Below, in pieces: positions 36,107 through 47,545 of a DNA stretch of 64,000 bases. The stretch comes from Chlorops oryzae. Taxonomy: Eukaryota; Arthropoda; Insecta; Diptera; Chloropidae. The DNA lies in assembly GCA_020466095.1 (NCBI GenBank), contig CM035809.1, positions 7,908,723-7,972,722 of the forward strand, read 5' to 3'. The position numbers were made by a program, and so were the translations under genes. Position 1 is the stretch's first letter. The number at the start of each line of letters is the position of its first letter. Under the pieces are notes generated by a model, which saw nothing but the letters and a program-made list of their open reading frames with translations, was not told where the DNA came from and made no database searches.

Positions 36107-37306
36107 ATGGAAGGTTAGAAAACTGAATTTTATTATTATATTTATAAAATAGATTAATTGAGATATTTCTGCTCAGAGCCGCCGCTCGCCGGATTACTCA
36201 AATATGTTGCAAAAATTGAGCTTCACGCACATTTGAATGGTTCTCTCAAGCTAACCTCAATATTAGAGTTGGAGAAAAATTATATGGAGAAAATACAGCC
36301 GAATTTATAAAACTATCTCAGAGCTTAATCGACTTCAATGGACTGGATTTGGAAGCTTGTTTCCAAAAGGTTCAGTTCATGCATGATCTTACCTCAACTG
36401 AAAAGGACTGAAATTAGCGACTGAAATGGTAATACGTGATTTCGTACAAGATAATGTTTTATACTTGGAGCTCCGCACGACCCCGAAGAAAACCAATGAA
36501 TCTATGACGAAATCTGAATATTTAAAAATCGTCTTGGATACAATTCAAAATGCCGAAGAGACATTGAACATAATAATTAAACTACTACCATCAATTGATC
36601 GCAGTATGTCCATTGTGGATGCAAAAGAAACGGTTGACCTTGTATTAAAATTAAGAAAGATTCGGAAAAATACAAGCAATTAATACCTGGTATAGACTTC
36701 AGCGGTAATCCTTATCGTGGCGAATTTAAAGATTTCAAACCGGTACTAGAGAAGGCACGTCAAAATGGCCTTAAGCTTGCAATTCATTGCGCCGAAATTG
36801 ATAATCGTGAAGAAATTGAGGAAATGTTGGCCTTCAAAATGGACCGTTGTGGACACGGAACTTTTTTGAATTCAAAACAAATTGATGAATTGGTTAAAGA
36901 AAAAACTGCAATCGAATGTTGTTTGACTAGCAATGTAAAAGGTGGCACTGTGAGTAATTTTAATGACCATCATTTGAAAAACTTCATTAACCTAAAGACT
37001 GAAGATGAAAAACAAGCAATGGCTGTTTTGTGTACAGACGATTGTGGCATTTTCGATACGACTTTAACGAATGAACTTGAGATTGTTGCTAAAACGTTCA
37101 ACGTTTCCAAAGAGCAAATGGCAAAATTACAATTGAATGCTATTGACCATGCATTCACCGCAGCGAAGAAAAGCAAATTTTGAGAAATGTATTTTATCGT
37201 ACCTGTATAAATTGGAACTGTTTAATGTCAGCAAACCATGGACGCCAATAGAAATACCGATTTATTGATTGGGCAAGAAGTTACGCCATCTCGTACCGGA
37301 AAATAA
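36107..37306 (+). pseudogene. ADAL, second version, frameshifted
   Basis: The same two-exon start (ATGGAAG then GTTAGA) and the same active-site regions are present, for example the long intact frame 36824-37183 with CGHG and CTDDCG. Single-base losses near 36270, 36404 and 36655 and further indels near 37160-37265 break the frame. The scattered 1-bp indels, with few substitutions, resemble sequencing or polishing errors as much as decay. Confidence 0.88.
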
Positions 37307-37694
37307 ATTAAAACGAACAATTTAAAAAAATGTGTATGGTATTGAAAATTGTGAGGCAGTATTGCTAGTAACTCCCCTAAAAACTACTCCTTAACTCCCC
37401 CCCAGATTCGAAATGTCCCCTAAAAAAGTACATATTCGAAATAAAAAAAAGATATTTGGAAAGAACAACAACAAATTTGACAATTTTTCTATTTCAAACA
37501 CTATAAATTGCACATCATTTGTTATACATATATACGTATATTTACATATCATAAACCCTAAAAATTCTCCTAAGAAAATTTGTTCCCCTAAACGTCCCCC
37601 TAAAAGTAGGAAAAGCCCCTAAATCTAGGGGCGAAAACCCCTAAACTGGCAACACTGTTGTGAGGCATTTAAAAGGTATTTTAGAAGACTTTTT

Positions 37695-38119
37695 TAGTTT
37701 CGTAACGTTCGTCAACGAGGTAACATAGGACTCGTTTACGTCCGGGCCGGGCTCAACGTTTGAAATTTTCGCCATCTTGAATTTGTGCTGACGCCGGTCA
37801 TATAAAACGGAAAATTAAATTTAAAAAAAACCAAATTAAAGTGTCGAAAGAGTGTCAAGGAGGAATATAAGTACTCAATGGCACTCAATTCGCACTAAAG
37901 CTACTATCTAAATATTCTTGGCGGCGGCATTTTGATCCTTTGCTGTACTCCGTCTGAGGGCGGTGGTGAAGGGAAATCACGCATCTATTCGTACATATAA
38001 GGATCAGAGCCTGACGTCGGTCATTAAAACGAAGATTTAACATTCAAAAAGTTTAAACCTGGCATATGTGGACCTTACTGTGTCCCAGCCATTAATTTAA
38101 AGTCAAAAAAAAAAAAAAG
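37695..38119 (+). mobile_element. Short retroposon with poly(A), second version only
   Basis: Starts at 'agtttcgtaacg', ends in a run of 14 A followed by G, and is flanked by GACTTTTT (37687-37694 and 38120-38127). The corresponding site in the first version, near 10758, is empty. A relative with the same 5' end occupies 44759-45079. There is no ORF and no clear Pol III A/B box, so it may be an internally deleted LINE (half-LINE) rather than a tRNA-derived SINE. Confidence 0.75.
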
Positions 38120-38180
38120 GACTTTTTGAATTGCTTCAAAAAATTTATTTTCAAAACTTCAATTATAATAGTCGACAAAT

Positions 38181-38747
38181 GCCTTTAATAAGCTTATTGT
38201 AAGCTTAAACACCAAGGTGTCTGGCACCTCATTTGTAGCATAGAGGTGCCAATGATAATGTAACAATTTGAACTGGCTCCTCACGAAGCATAATGTCATC
38301 GTCGAATTTCTCCCATTCGCCATCAGGAAGAGGCTTATCTACGTCTGTTGTTGATGATCGACGTCGCGTCATCGGCAGCATCATGGGCCGCAAAGGGCGA
38401 TCTACCGCCGCCGCCCCCCCCTGCGCTCTGGACCTCAGCTGCAACAACAACAACAGCAGCAGCTGCAAACAACAACAACAGCAGCAGCTGCAACAACAAC
38501 AACAGCAGCAGCTGCAACAACAACAACAGCAGCAGCTGCAACAACAACATCAGGAGCAGCCGCAACAACAACACATCAGGAGCAGCAGCAGCAGTTAATA
38601 TTTTTTGAAAAATTTTAATAAAATTATAATTTCAAATCAAATTTACCACTGACAGTGGCCATGGCTTTGGGAATCTTATAAGATTTTTTCACGGACGTCA
38701 GTTAAAACTACATCCATAACAAAAACAATAGAATCTACTTATATACT
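38181..38747 (-). mobile_element. Insertion with CAG/CAA array, second version only
   Basis: A segment absent from the first version is bracketed by 'gcctttaataagct' (38181-38194 and 38748-38761). It contains a roughly 24-bp repeat of CAA and CAG triplets (38440-38600). On the minus strand a short frame (DVDKPLPDGEWEKFDDDI, ending near 38229) reads like the C-terminus of a protein with a Leu- or Gln-coding repeat before it. Its right end, 'caatagaatctacttatata', also occurs at the very start of the window. The family is not recognised. Confidence 0.5.
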
Positions 38748-38851
38748 GCCTTTAATAAGCTATAAATAAAAGCAAATATTCTCAGAATACAAGATCACTT
38801 TTTTTTTTTTTTATCATAAAAGACTTTTCGATTGAACTGTTTTGCATAACT

Positions 38852-40887
38852 TTAACCACCTCCAAATTCGATGATATCGTTTAGATCCAAATCCTCGTCG
38901 ATATTTATAGTTTCCTCTGCATTATTTTCAACAAATAAACTGTCGTTTGAGATATTCTCCTGCATCGGTTGCCTCTTATGTGACTCCATATGCATATTAA
39001 TTGATTTCGTTTGATAAACGCTTTCGGGCACATTGAACACGAATGATTTCGTTCCCCAGTATGGGTTTTCAAATGATAATTTAAATCGCAAAGCTGTGAG
39101 AATGATTTTTGGCAATGTTCACATTTTAAATGGCCGCTCACCCGTATGGATTCGCATATGAATTTGTAATAAAAAAACACGTCCGAATTTCCTATTGCAT
39201 ATATTACAAGTGTGTGGTCGGCTACCAGTATGTATGCGGCTGTGCGCTTTTAGATTACTGGCATCGAAAAAACGTCTCTCACACACTTCGCAGACGAAAT
39301 CTGCTACTCCTGTGTGCCTGAAATAAAATATTCAATTTCAATGAATTCCAATAATTTCCAAAAAAAAAAAAAAAATGTAATAGGGCCAAAATTATTTTAA
39401 TGCCTTCACTTCTGTCACTGTCAATGAAAATCAGTTTTTCTGAAGGAGCAAACCATATTAATAAAAAAATTAATTTTAACAAAAAATTTATGAATAACGA
39501 AATAAAATACTCTAGTCGAATTGCAAAACATCAATGATTAACAAAACTTAATTTTTTTCCTTCGCAAATTACGGTAACATTGTTGTCTTATCTTCTCTTG
39601 TCTTGCCAAACAAGACAACAATGTTACTGTAATTTGCGAGTAAACAAGATGGAAGTTTGGTAATATTCAATTTTTTCCAATTGGGACTAGAGTATTTTAT
39701 TTCGTTATTAATAAATTTTTGGTAAAAATTTATTTGTTATTAATTTGATTTGCTCTTTTACGAACAACTGATTTTCGTTGACAGAGACAGAATTTAGGCA
39801 TTAAAAAGAATTTTAGCCCAATAATATGTTACCTTTTTTGATGTGCACGTAAACCGCCTTGCGTTTTAAACTTTTTCTGACAAATCTCGCAAATGAAAGG
39901 TCGCTCTCCCGTGTGAATACGTTCGTGCATACGTAATGCAAATAATGATTGTAAGCATTTTCCACAAAAGTCGCACTCATGAGTTACTCCTGGCGCAGAA
40001 ACCTTTTTCGAAAAACTTTTCTGGTTTTTTCATCCTTTTGTTATATTTCATTTATTGTTTTGCTGCCCTTTTCACAGTAGGTTAGGATTCAACATAGGCA
40101 TTGTGTTCAATTTGCATGTGGCGATCTAATTTGTAGCCTTCACAAAGGAAGCTCCGCAAAATTCAACACATAAAGTTATAGTGTTCCATGCATTTCATTT
40201 GGTAATGTAAAAAAACGCTGAAAACGGAAACAAACGATTTTAGGAAGGAATTAGTGAATCATGTATAAAAACGTACCTCAACTTCTCTTTGATCAAATTC
40301 CAAGATGTTCTCATTTTGTAACTCTCCCGTTCTGTCAATCGAATGATTAGAAATCTCAATGATATCCGATATTTCAAAATTGCTTTCAGTCTCACAACAG
40401 TCATCTTGAATAGCAAAGAACCTCTTTTCATTCGCAATTTCTTCCGGTTCTTTCGTTATTATGGTGTCATTATCGATTTCAAAATTCTCCAGTTCAGTTC
40501 CAAGTTCCAAGTTCTCCGGATTATCACTACTCTCTGCTTCGATTGCCTTTTGAGCTAATTCGTTAGATTCTAAATTTTTCTGCTGCATTTCAATCATTAA
40601 CCTGGCAGCGTTTCTGCATTTCTCTCGAAATTCTGTTGCGGCTAGAAGATCTTTAGTGCACTCTTGGCATAAGTACTTCGGGAAATTATCACCTTTTTGA
40701 ACCTATATATAAGTTTTAAATAGTTAAAATTCAAAAAATAAAAAACTTAATAAAAAATATTGCATACTTGCACGCCACTAAAGTCTTCGAGCAGGGCAGG
40801 TAAGTCCATTTGTACTTGATCACCTTCATCGAATATATCGACCATTAGCTCTCGCACCTGAAGACAAACGCGACAATTTAAATACAT
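38852..40887 (-). pseudogene. ZAD2, second version, frameshifted
   Basis: All four exons are present at matching places: 40887-40768, 40702-40277, about 40215-39840 and about 39317-38852. Exon 2 keeps its 426-nt length through a 9-base loss and a 9-base gain relative to the first version, which looks like real in-frame allelic variation. Exons 3 and 4 carry several 1-bp indels (near 40015, 40030, 40085, 40170, 38995 and 39125) that break the finger array. The start MYLNCRVC is intact. Confidence 0.88.
39383..39819. mobile_element. GGGCCAAAATTC MITE, second version of ZAD2 intron 3
   Basis: Same position and ends as 11442-11877, with one changed base in the right terminus (TTTTAGCCC). It was therefore present before the two versions diverged. 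Confidence 0.85.
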
Positions 40888-40977
40888 CGTATATATTCAG
40901 ATTTCCTTCGAACCGAAACCCAAACAAAATTAGTAAGCATGCTGCGACAGGGCTGCGTTATCGAGCGTAATAACAAC

Positions 40978-40985
40978 TATCGATA
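40978..40985. promoter_or_regulatory. DRE motif TATCGATA upstream of ZAD2
   Basis: A perfect TATCGATA palindrome lies 91 bp upstream of the ZAD2 start codon in the second version. This is the DREF binding core common in fly housekeeping promoters. The first version ends at its contig edge before this point. Confidence 0.55.
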
Positions 40986-41054
40986 ATTTCAATCTTCAAA
41001 TCAGTGGTAATATACAGTGGAATCTCTATAAATCGAACCTCGTTAAGTCGAAAT

Positions 41055-41287
41055 CATATATTACTATATATGTCACTCTCATGGATTTTGGGCGGGACAT
41101 TTCGCGCCAATTAGAAAGAGATGTTACTCGGCAGGCAAAAAAGACCGAGAGAGAAATACTTTTGGTGAGCACCTAAGTGAAAAATGTTCATTTTGGTGGG
41201 TACCCAAGACCATGGTGGGTACCCAAGACCGTGTTGAAAAGAGCCAAAATAGAAACGGCTCCTGAGTGACATATATAGTTATATATG
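41055..41287. mobile_element. CATATAT-ended MITE, copy 1
   Basis: Ends are CATATATTACTATATATGTC and, reversed, CATATATAACTATATATGTC. The interior has 'gtgggtacccaagaccatgg'. The same family lies inverted at 43099-43329. No clear target duplication is visible here. Confidence 0.75.
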
Positions 41288-41588
41288 GTAGTCAGTAAAA
41301 TACAATGAATGAAAACAAAAGGGAGCTTGTTCTTTAGTACTTATTTGGCTGTTAATTAACAAAAACTGAGTACAATGCGATAATTAAAGACTCTACGAGA
41401 AAAAAGCTTTAATATGCATTTGCAGCAAGAAATGAATGGATCCGAAATATTGCAAAAATATGAATTGAAAAGCAATTTGTCTAGCTAAAGACGGCGTCTG
41501 AGCTGAGTTTTTCAGTCAGAAAAATTTGCAAAACATTTTATTGAAATTTGATTTTTCAATTTGACATACAAGTTTTTTTTCACTGTAA

Positions 41589-42034
41589 AAGCTAGTACAC
41601 AAAGGCAGCGGAATTCATTGGCGGAATTGAGGCTGAATAAGTTTTATTTCCGCGAAGGAATGTCAGATTGACAGATACCATAGGGCGGTAAATTTGAATA
41701 CAAACACATGAGCTGTTTGAAACGTAATAATTTTAATATTTGAACTCAGTATAACCGTTCACCATAATTTTCCGATGGATTCAGCTGCTAATGTCAAAAT
41801 TCCTTCGCAATTTATTCAACTCGGCCAATAAATGCCGAAGAAATTTCACTTCAGCGCCATTGTTGACAATTTTTAAATTAAATGTAACGTCAAATTCCTT
41901 CACTCTTTTTTTCACTCTTGTGTACTAGCCGAAGGGATAAAATTTGAGCTATAATTTATTTGCATTCCGCGAAGGAATTGTCCCATACATATTTGTATGG
42001 AATGTCAAATTCCTCTACCTTTGTGTACTAGCTT
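41589..42034. mobile_element. MITE with AAGCTAGTACACAAAGG ends
   Basis: The left end 'aagctagtacacaaagg' and right end 'cctttgtgtactagctt' form an inverted repeat of about 25 bp with one or two mismatches. No ORF. The target duplication is uncertain because the flanks are A/T runs. Confidence 0.7.
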
Positions 42035-42863
42035 TATCCCAGCCGGAAATTTCACGACTTCTGCAGTACTTCCGAAGTGGTGAAAATTCATACTGCGAGT
42101 ACTCGCATTACTAACCCTTACTTCTAATGAAGTTTGTTAGGAGATGGCCGCAATTTTCAGTACTTCAAAATTCATGTGTTATTCATTAGGTAGAGGAGTG
42201 TATGACCCTGGTCCGCATGAAAACTTCATTTGGGCAAAGAGTAAATGCCAGCTGGCTGAAATGGATCCAACGAGCATGATTATTTCATTTGAAAATAGAG
42301 TGTATGCTGCTAACATGAATGAAAATATCATTTAGAAAAAAGTATATGGTGCCAACGCGAATGAGAATAACATATAAAAAAAACTAGTATACGCCGCGGG
42401 GATCTGAGAGAAGAAGAAAATGAATATTTAAAAAAAATTCGTGGATAAGGCCATATTTGGTCACTTCGTGACTGTGACACATTTTCGCCTTTGGAAAGAC
42501 TTAAGAGTTTCAATTCTTAAAACATCTTATGTACAACAAAATTATAAAACTTTTGAGAATTGTAGCACTACGATTGAAAAATATCTAGTCATAACAATTT
42601 CATAGGATCTTCATTCAAAATAGGAGTATACAACCCTCTTTCAAATGTAAATTTCATTTGAAGAAGGGTCTGTTGCAACGAGCTCTTGCTTCTGTGATAT
42701 TTTCACTAGAAGATCGTTCGAAAAAGCACCAATTGGCCTCTTTAAAAATGAATGCTTCACTTCTACTGCATTAATGTTTTTTTCATGCATGCGATAATGT
42801 CCGGCTGGGATCTTACGTGAAACGGTTGGTTGGTGAATTTTAAAAATCGCCATGCACTTTTGT
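42035..42863. other. No gene seen
   Basis: Spacer between two elements. Short frames on both strands (60-70 codons) show no recognisable motif. Confidence 0.4.
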
Positions 42864-43593
42864 TAGGGTTGCCATACGTACTGTTTTAAACAGTACATTT
42901 ACTGGTTTTTATAAAAAGTACCGTTTTTTGACCAACACCAAAAACAGTACGTAAAAGTACTGTTTTTTGATAATGTACTGTTTCATTTACTGTATTATTG
43001 TTTTTTCCAAAATATACTCTGTACTGCTCGTTGGTCACTCTATTTTGTAAGAGTTTCTGGCAATACTGTGTGCGACAGCGATTTCATTTTGTTTTGAACA
43101 TATATAACTATATATGTCACTCAGGAGTTTCTATTTTGGCTCTTTTCAACACGGTCTTGGTTACCCACCACGGTCTTGGGTACCCACCAAAATGAGCATT
43201 TTTCACTTAGGTACTCACCAAAAGTATTTCCTTCTCGCTCTTTTTTTGCCTGCTGAGTAACATCTCTTTCTAACTGGCGCGAAATGTCGCGCCCAAAATC
43301 TATGAGAGTAACATATATAGTAATATATGGTTTTGAACATCGAACAGATATACGGCTTTCTGGCGACGTTTATTCTTTTAAACCTTTTAAATCAAGCATT
43401 AAATAAGAAAGTATTTCGTTACAATGGAAGGTCTTATTAGTAGCTCGGATGTTTCAAGCGATGAAATTGAAAACATCCCAGCAATCGGGATTATTGAATG
43501 TATTTCAATAAAAATGTACTGTTTTTTTTTTTAATTGTACTGTTTTTTCCTCCCCAATGTACTGTTTTGTCAATTTCAAATCTGGCAACCCTA
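42864..43593 (+). mobile_element. Deletion derivative of the hAT element, with nested MITE
   Basis: Ends TAGGGTTGCCATACG and CTGGCAACCCTA, flanked by ACTTTTGT (42856-42863 and 43594-43601). It keeps the 5' region of the 30722-33871 element including the first ~45 bases of its transposase frame (from 43423) and then jumps to the 3' end. The interruption at 43099-43329 is a separate MITE. Confidence 0.9.
43099..43329. mobile_element. CATATAT-ended MITE, copy 2 (nested)
   Basis: Inserted into the hAT derivative. It is flanked by GTTTTGAA (43091-43098 and 43330-43337), and the undisturbed target is visible at about 31010 in the larger hAT. The 8-bp duplication indicates a hAT-type mobiliser. Confidence 0.9.
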
Positions 43594-43903
43594 ACTTTTG
43601 TGTTGAGGAAAATTTTACGGCGATAGTGAAAGTGTCAAAAACTCTTCAGAAATGAAGCGTGAATTCCAATAGCGCAGGAGCTGCAGGAGATTTCCTGCTG
43701 CAGGAGGTGCAGGAAAAATTCAATTTCCAATAATGCGTGCGCGTGAACATATGATTGCAATGCTTTCTATTAGTGAAGAATTTTTTTTATGACTAGTCGG
43801 CTAAGTACATTTTGTTCGCAGGAATGTGTTTGCAATGCTTGGTTATATTTCGTGCAAACATTGCATTTTTCCTGTGAGGACTATGAAAGGAATTGCGCAA
43901 CAA

Positions 43904-44198
43904 TAGTGGTATTCAAGCAGGTACGCAAAATTTGCGCCCTCGGAAATTTCGCGAGCTCGGAAATTATTTTGTATGAAAAATAGTTTTCCGCAGCCTCGGA
44001 AATTTTGCACGCCAACTGTGATGCGCAAAATATGCGCGATATTCGTTTCTCCTTCTTTCACCAAAGAAAACATTGAAACCAGCTGTTTTCGCAAAATTTT
44101 TACACACGCTTTGCATTAGGGTCGTTCAAGCAATAGTACAAAGTTTGCGCGCGCAAAATTTGCACCTAGCTATTTCCGAGCCAGCTTGAATACCACTA
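43904..44198. mobile_element. Foldback element with TAGTGGTATTCAAGC ends
   Basis: The left end 'tagtggtattcaagcagg' pairs with the right end 'agcttgaataccacta'. The interior repeats 'gcaaaatttgcgc'-like words in both orientations. Confidence 0.65.
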
Positions 44199-44219
44199 CT
44201 AAGAGTAAAACAAATATAT

Positions 44220-44338
44220 TAGTGGTATTAAGCAACAGTGCAATCTCAGTGTGCAATATTTGCACTTGTCAAATTGCGTACAAAAAAGCAGTGCAAATAT
44301 TGCACACTGCGATTTGCACTGTTGCTTGAATACCACTA
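44220..44338. mobile_element. Short foldback, same TAGTGGTATT family
   Basis: Almost its full 119 bp folds on itself: 'gcaacagtgcaatc' and 'cagtgtgcaatatttgcac' pair with matching words on the right arm, which ends 'ttgcttgaataccacta'. Confidence 0.75.
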
Positions 44339-44506
44339 TTAAAATTTGCAGCTCTTTTGTGAATATTTTAACTAAAAGTATTCACACAAGTACCAAGTAC
44401 CCCGTAGTGACCTCTCAATATTTGTACACCACTATTATGGTTCACACAAAAGTTTGAAAATTTAAAAGAATTGTATTTATCTCGAATTTAAAATATAATA
44501 AAAAGG

Positions 44507-44759
44507 ATGGGAAAAATTAGAAAAAGACGATCCAGGAAAGCTGCCAAAATATTGAGGTAAGTATATAAGCATTATGTTGCTGTGAATAATTTCGCAATTA
44601 TGTATTTTAAGAACCGCAACGTTAGCATACATTGGTTATAAGGAGACGTTGAGGAGACGAAATGCTAGGAGGTGGTGGATTCGCCCAATGTTCCAAGATC
44701 GAGAGCGTCATGGTTTTTATGAGACAACCTTCATAAAGCTAAAGGAAGAAGACGAATAA
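44507..44759 (+). pseudogene. HARBI1-like transposase, N-terminal part only
   Basis: Exon 1 (44507-44556) encodes MGKIRKRRSRKAAKIL; GTAAGT opens a short intron, and exon 2 starts at 44612 after TTTTAAG. Exon 2 reads ARRWWIRPMF and RERHGFYETTF, the conserved start of PIF/Harbinger (DDE_Tnp_4 type) transposases. A retroposon inserted at 44759 creates a stop. No DDE catalytic region was found downstream before 46239, so the transposase is truncated. Confidence 0.7.
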
Positions 44760-45079
44760 GTTTCGTAACGAATGTCAATGAGGTAACATAGGACTCATTT
44801 ACGCTCGGGCCGGGCTCACCATTGTGAAATAATCGCCATTTTGTTTGGACACTGACGCCGGTCATATAAAACGGGAATTTGAATACTGACGCCGGTCATA
44901 TAAAACGGTAATTGGTCGAAACGTGTGCTTAGGAGGAATATAAGTACTCAAGGGCACTCGAATCGGGTTAAATTCAACTCAACTATAATTAATACAACTG
45001 ACGACGGTCAACCAACCCTGGAACCAGTATCCCGTCTGAGGGCGGTGGGGAGGGGTCAAACGTAAATTAACCCTGAAGA
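44759..45079 (+). mobile_element. Short retroposon with 13-bp TSD
   Basis: Flanked by AAGAAGACGAATA (44746-44758 and 45080-45092). It starts 'agtttcgtaacg' like the insertion at 37695 and contains 'ctgacgccggtcatataaaa' twice in a row. The 3' end has no poly(A), only 'ccctgaaga'. The long duplication indicates target-primed reverse transcription. Confidence 0.8.
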
Positions 45080-45429
45080 AAGAAGACGAATATTCCACAC
45101 GTGTGCAAACATTTTCAAAACAAATAATATGAAGCTTCCAATTTTGATTAAAATAATTATGGAAAACCACATAGACACACAGAAACTCAATTTTGTTTCT
45201 TCTGAAAATGTTGGTACAGGTGTAGAATATTTTTATTTTGTCACTTTTTACAAATTGTGGAATGTTAATACAGGGTGCAAATAACAAAAATTGCATCGAA
45301 ATTGTCCCTTTTGATATTTTTTTTTTTTTTTCAGATTTCCATAACAGTATTACAAAGGTACGGCAGAGCATGAGACTGCGAAACGCCAGCAAGAAAGTGT
45401 ATTAGTGAATATACCAGAGATCCTAAATA

Positions 45430-45985
45430 ACTATTAATTTTTTTTTAGAATCGAAAAAATTGCTTTTAAAACGACGAAAATTTTTGACGTTAGTCGATAA
45501 TACTTATGATTGGGATTTTTTTGTTTTTCGTTGCTCAAAACTTTTATTTTTTGATAAATATTTTTTACGATGCCTTTACAATTATGAATGAGAATAAAAT
45601 TTTTTCCGTTGCTCATAATTTTAAGCGTTCAATAAATATTTTTTTACGTTGCTTCAAAACGATTGTGAATGAGAAAAAAACTTTTCCGTTTCTTTATAAG
45701 CTTTTATTTTCAATTAATAGTTTTTAATTTATTTCGTTAAGAGAGAAAATATATGTATAGTGGTATACTGGTGATACCATTCTACTGATATCATTAATAG
45801 CGCTGACTGATCGCGTCATTATTAGGCAACGTAAAAACAATTTATTTGAAAAATAAATGTTATAAGCAACGGGAAAAAATTTTTCTCATTCATAATTGTT
45901 ATGAGGCAACGTAAAAAATATTTATCGAACGATAAAAATTATGAGCAACGGAAAAAATTTTAATAACATAGAAATGAAATTTTTT
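45430..45985. repeat. A/T-rich foldback inside the Harbinger-like element
   Basis: Words such as 'ttttttccgttgctcataat' and 'tttacgttgc' on the left recur inverted on the right ('attatgagcaacggaaaaaa', 'gcaacgtaaa'). It occupies the place where the rest of the transposase would be expected. No clean termini were found. Confidence 0.55.
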
Positions 45986-46238
45986 ATTTTATTTTCTTAA
46001 GATTTCTTTAATACAAATATAGTTATAGCCAATCCAAAAATGTATTATGAATATACCCTAATATCAAACCGTTCTGGCATTAGGCGTCAGGACAACACTA
46101 GCCTCAACACTTCAACATTCTTTCGGTTTTTGATTTTGTACATATTTTTATTTTTACCATGCAAGAATATAAAAAAAAAATAAAAAACCTGTTTTGAAAA
46201 TTTAAATAAAAAATTATAAAGCAGTTTAAGATTTCATG

Positions 46239-47545
46239 TTACTGCTCCCTGGCTGCAACAATTTTGTGAAGCAGCTCAGTTGTACCCAACATCATCTTCG
46301 AAATTTCAATTGGGGTCAATTTGAAGGCTTTGGATGACTTCGCAATCGATTCGAAGAATACATCGACGTTGTCTGGCTCCTCGGAATCCATCGTTGTTAG
46401 TTTTTCAAGGAAACCAGAAAATTCTTCAGTTAGTGTGTCCGTTTTTTTTCGTTTATTTTGCATTTGGGGAACGGCATGGTTTGGGAACGGTACCGATACT
46501 ACTGCACATCGAATAATCCGTCGTACAATACCCTTCAGTGGGCGATACTTCTGGCGCTGTCACATCTAAAATACTTTTAATATTAAACCTCTTTTATAAT
46601 ACATGCACTTACTGTTTGAATTATAACCGCAATTTTCAAAATCTTCTAGTTCTCTCGATGCCTTCCTTTTGTTTAAAAAGGTGCCACGCAACTTTTGAGC
46701 ATGCTGCTTACTTTGGCTTGAACTACTGCCGCCACTCCGCTCTCCCGCCATCATGCTCTCGTATATCAATGTAGGAGACATTTCCGGAACAGGAACAGCT
46801 ATTTTCAAATTAATACACATTAGGGAACGTGTCCAAACTACGTGACCCTTTTGGGGGGGGAGGGGGGTCCTGAAAGTACTACACTTGGACAAATTGGTCA
46901 CTTAAATTATTCTACGGATTGTCACCGAGGGGGGAGAGGGGGGTAAAAAGTAGTAAAAAATGGTTCACGTAGTTTGGACACGTTCCCTTAATTTCTTTCA
47001 AAAATAATTTACTATCGACATTCAAAACACTTACTTTGAATTGAGGTCACTTTGGAGAAATCAAAGTCCCCATCAGTACTTTCGGAACAATTCAAATCCA
47101 ATGATATGTCATCGAAGTTGCTGCAATGTCTGAACAAACAAATTACATTTGATTTCTCAAAGAATTCGAATAAATTACTTTCTTGGCTGCAGCGAATCCT
47201 TTAAAAAAAGCAGCCGCTCAAAGTTTTTGTATTTGCTGCTAAACTCGTTGAATGATTGGCCGCCTGTTTTCCCTTTTATTTCCTTGAGCCTCTTCACAAA
47301 TTGGTCTTTCAGACACCTCCAAGCAGATTTGCAGTCATTTTCTAAAATCAATTAAATTAAAGAAACTGCGAACACAATTTCCATATTATCTTACTATCGG
47401 CATACAGAGTGGAAGCAATCTCCTTCCATGCTTTTTCTTTCTGTTTCACTTTTTTATATCCTGAGTGCTGTTTATTATACAGCGCAGGCCTGCTCTCCAC
47501 AAAATCTATTAAAATTTGCACCTGAACATCTGATAATTTGTTCAT
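46239..47545 (-). pseudogene. MADF-BESS protein of the PIF/Harbinger-like element, one frameshift
   Basis: Five exons: 47545-47395, 47341-47179, 47129-47035, 46798-46613 and 46565-46239. The N-terminus holds a MADF (Myb/SANT-like) DNA-binding domain: ILIDFVESRPALYNK, then AWKEIAS, and SAWRCLKDQFVKRLKE in exon 2. The C-terminal NVDVFFESIAKSSKAFKL resembles a BESS protein-interaction motif. Exon lengths sum to 922 nt, one over a multiple of three. The break lies in exon 5 near the run of four G at about 46476: the upstream frame stops at once after it, while the BESS part is open in the next frame. One extra base would explain this. It lies inside the element's inverted repeats, so it is probably the PIF-associated MADF protein rather than a host gene. 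Confidence 0.75.
46823..46987. mobile_element. 165-bp MITE with TTA target duplication
   Basis: Ends GGGAACGTGTCCAAACTACG and, inverted, CGTAGTTTGGACACGTTCCC, with TTA on each side (46820-46822 and 46988-46990). It lies in an intron of the MADF-BESS gene. The TTA duplication suggests a PIF/Harbinger-type mobiliser. Confidence 0.85.

Noticed and set aside
38293..38608. Gln-rich host protein on the plus strand
   Set aside because: The frame is mostly the triplet array, lies in an insertion absent from the other version, and has no splice or start context.
46239..47545. MADF-BESS gene as an ordinary host gene
   Set aside because: It lies wholly inside exact 29-bp inverted repeats with a 3-bp duplication and beside a HARBI1-like fragment, so an element origin is the simpler reading.
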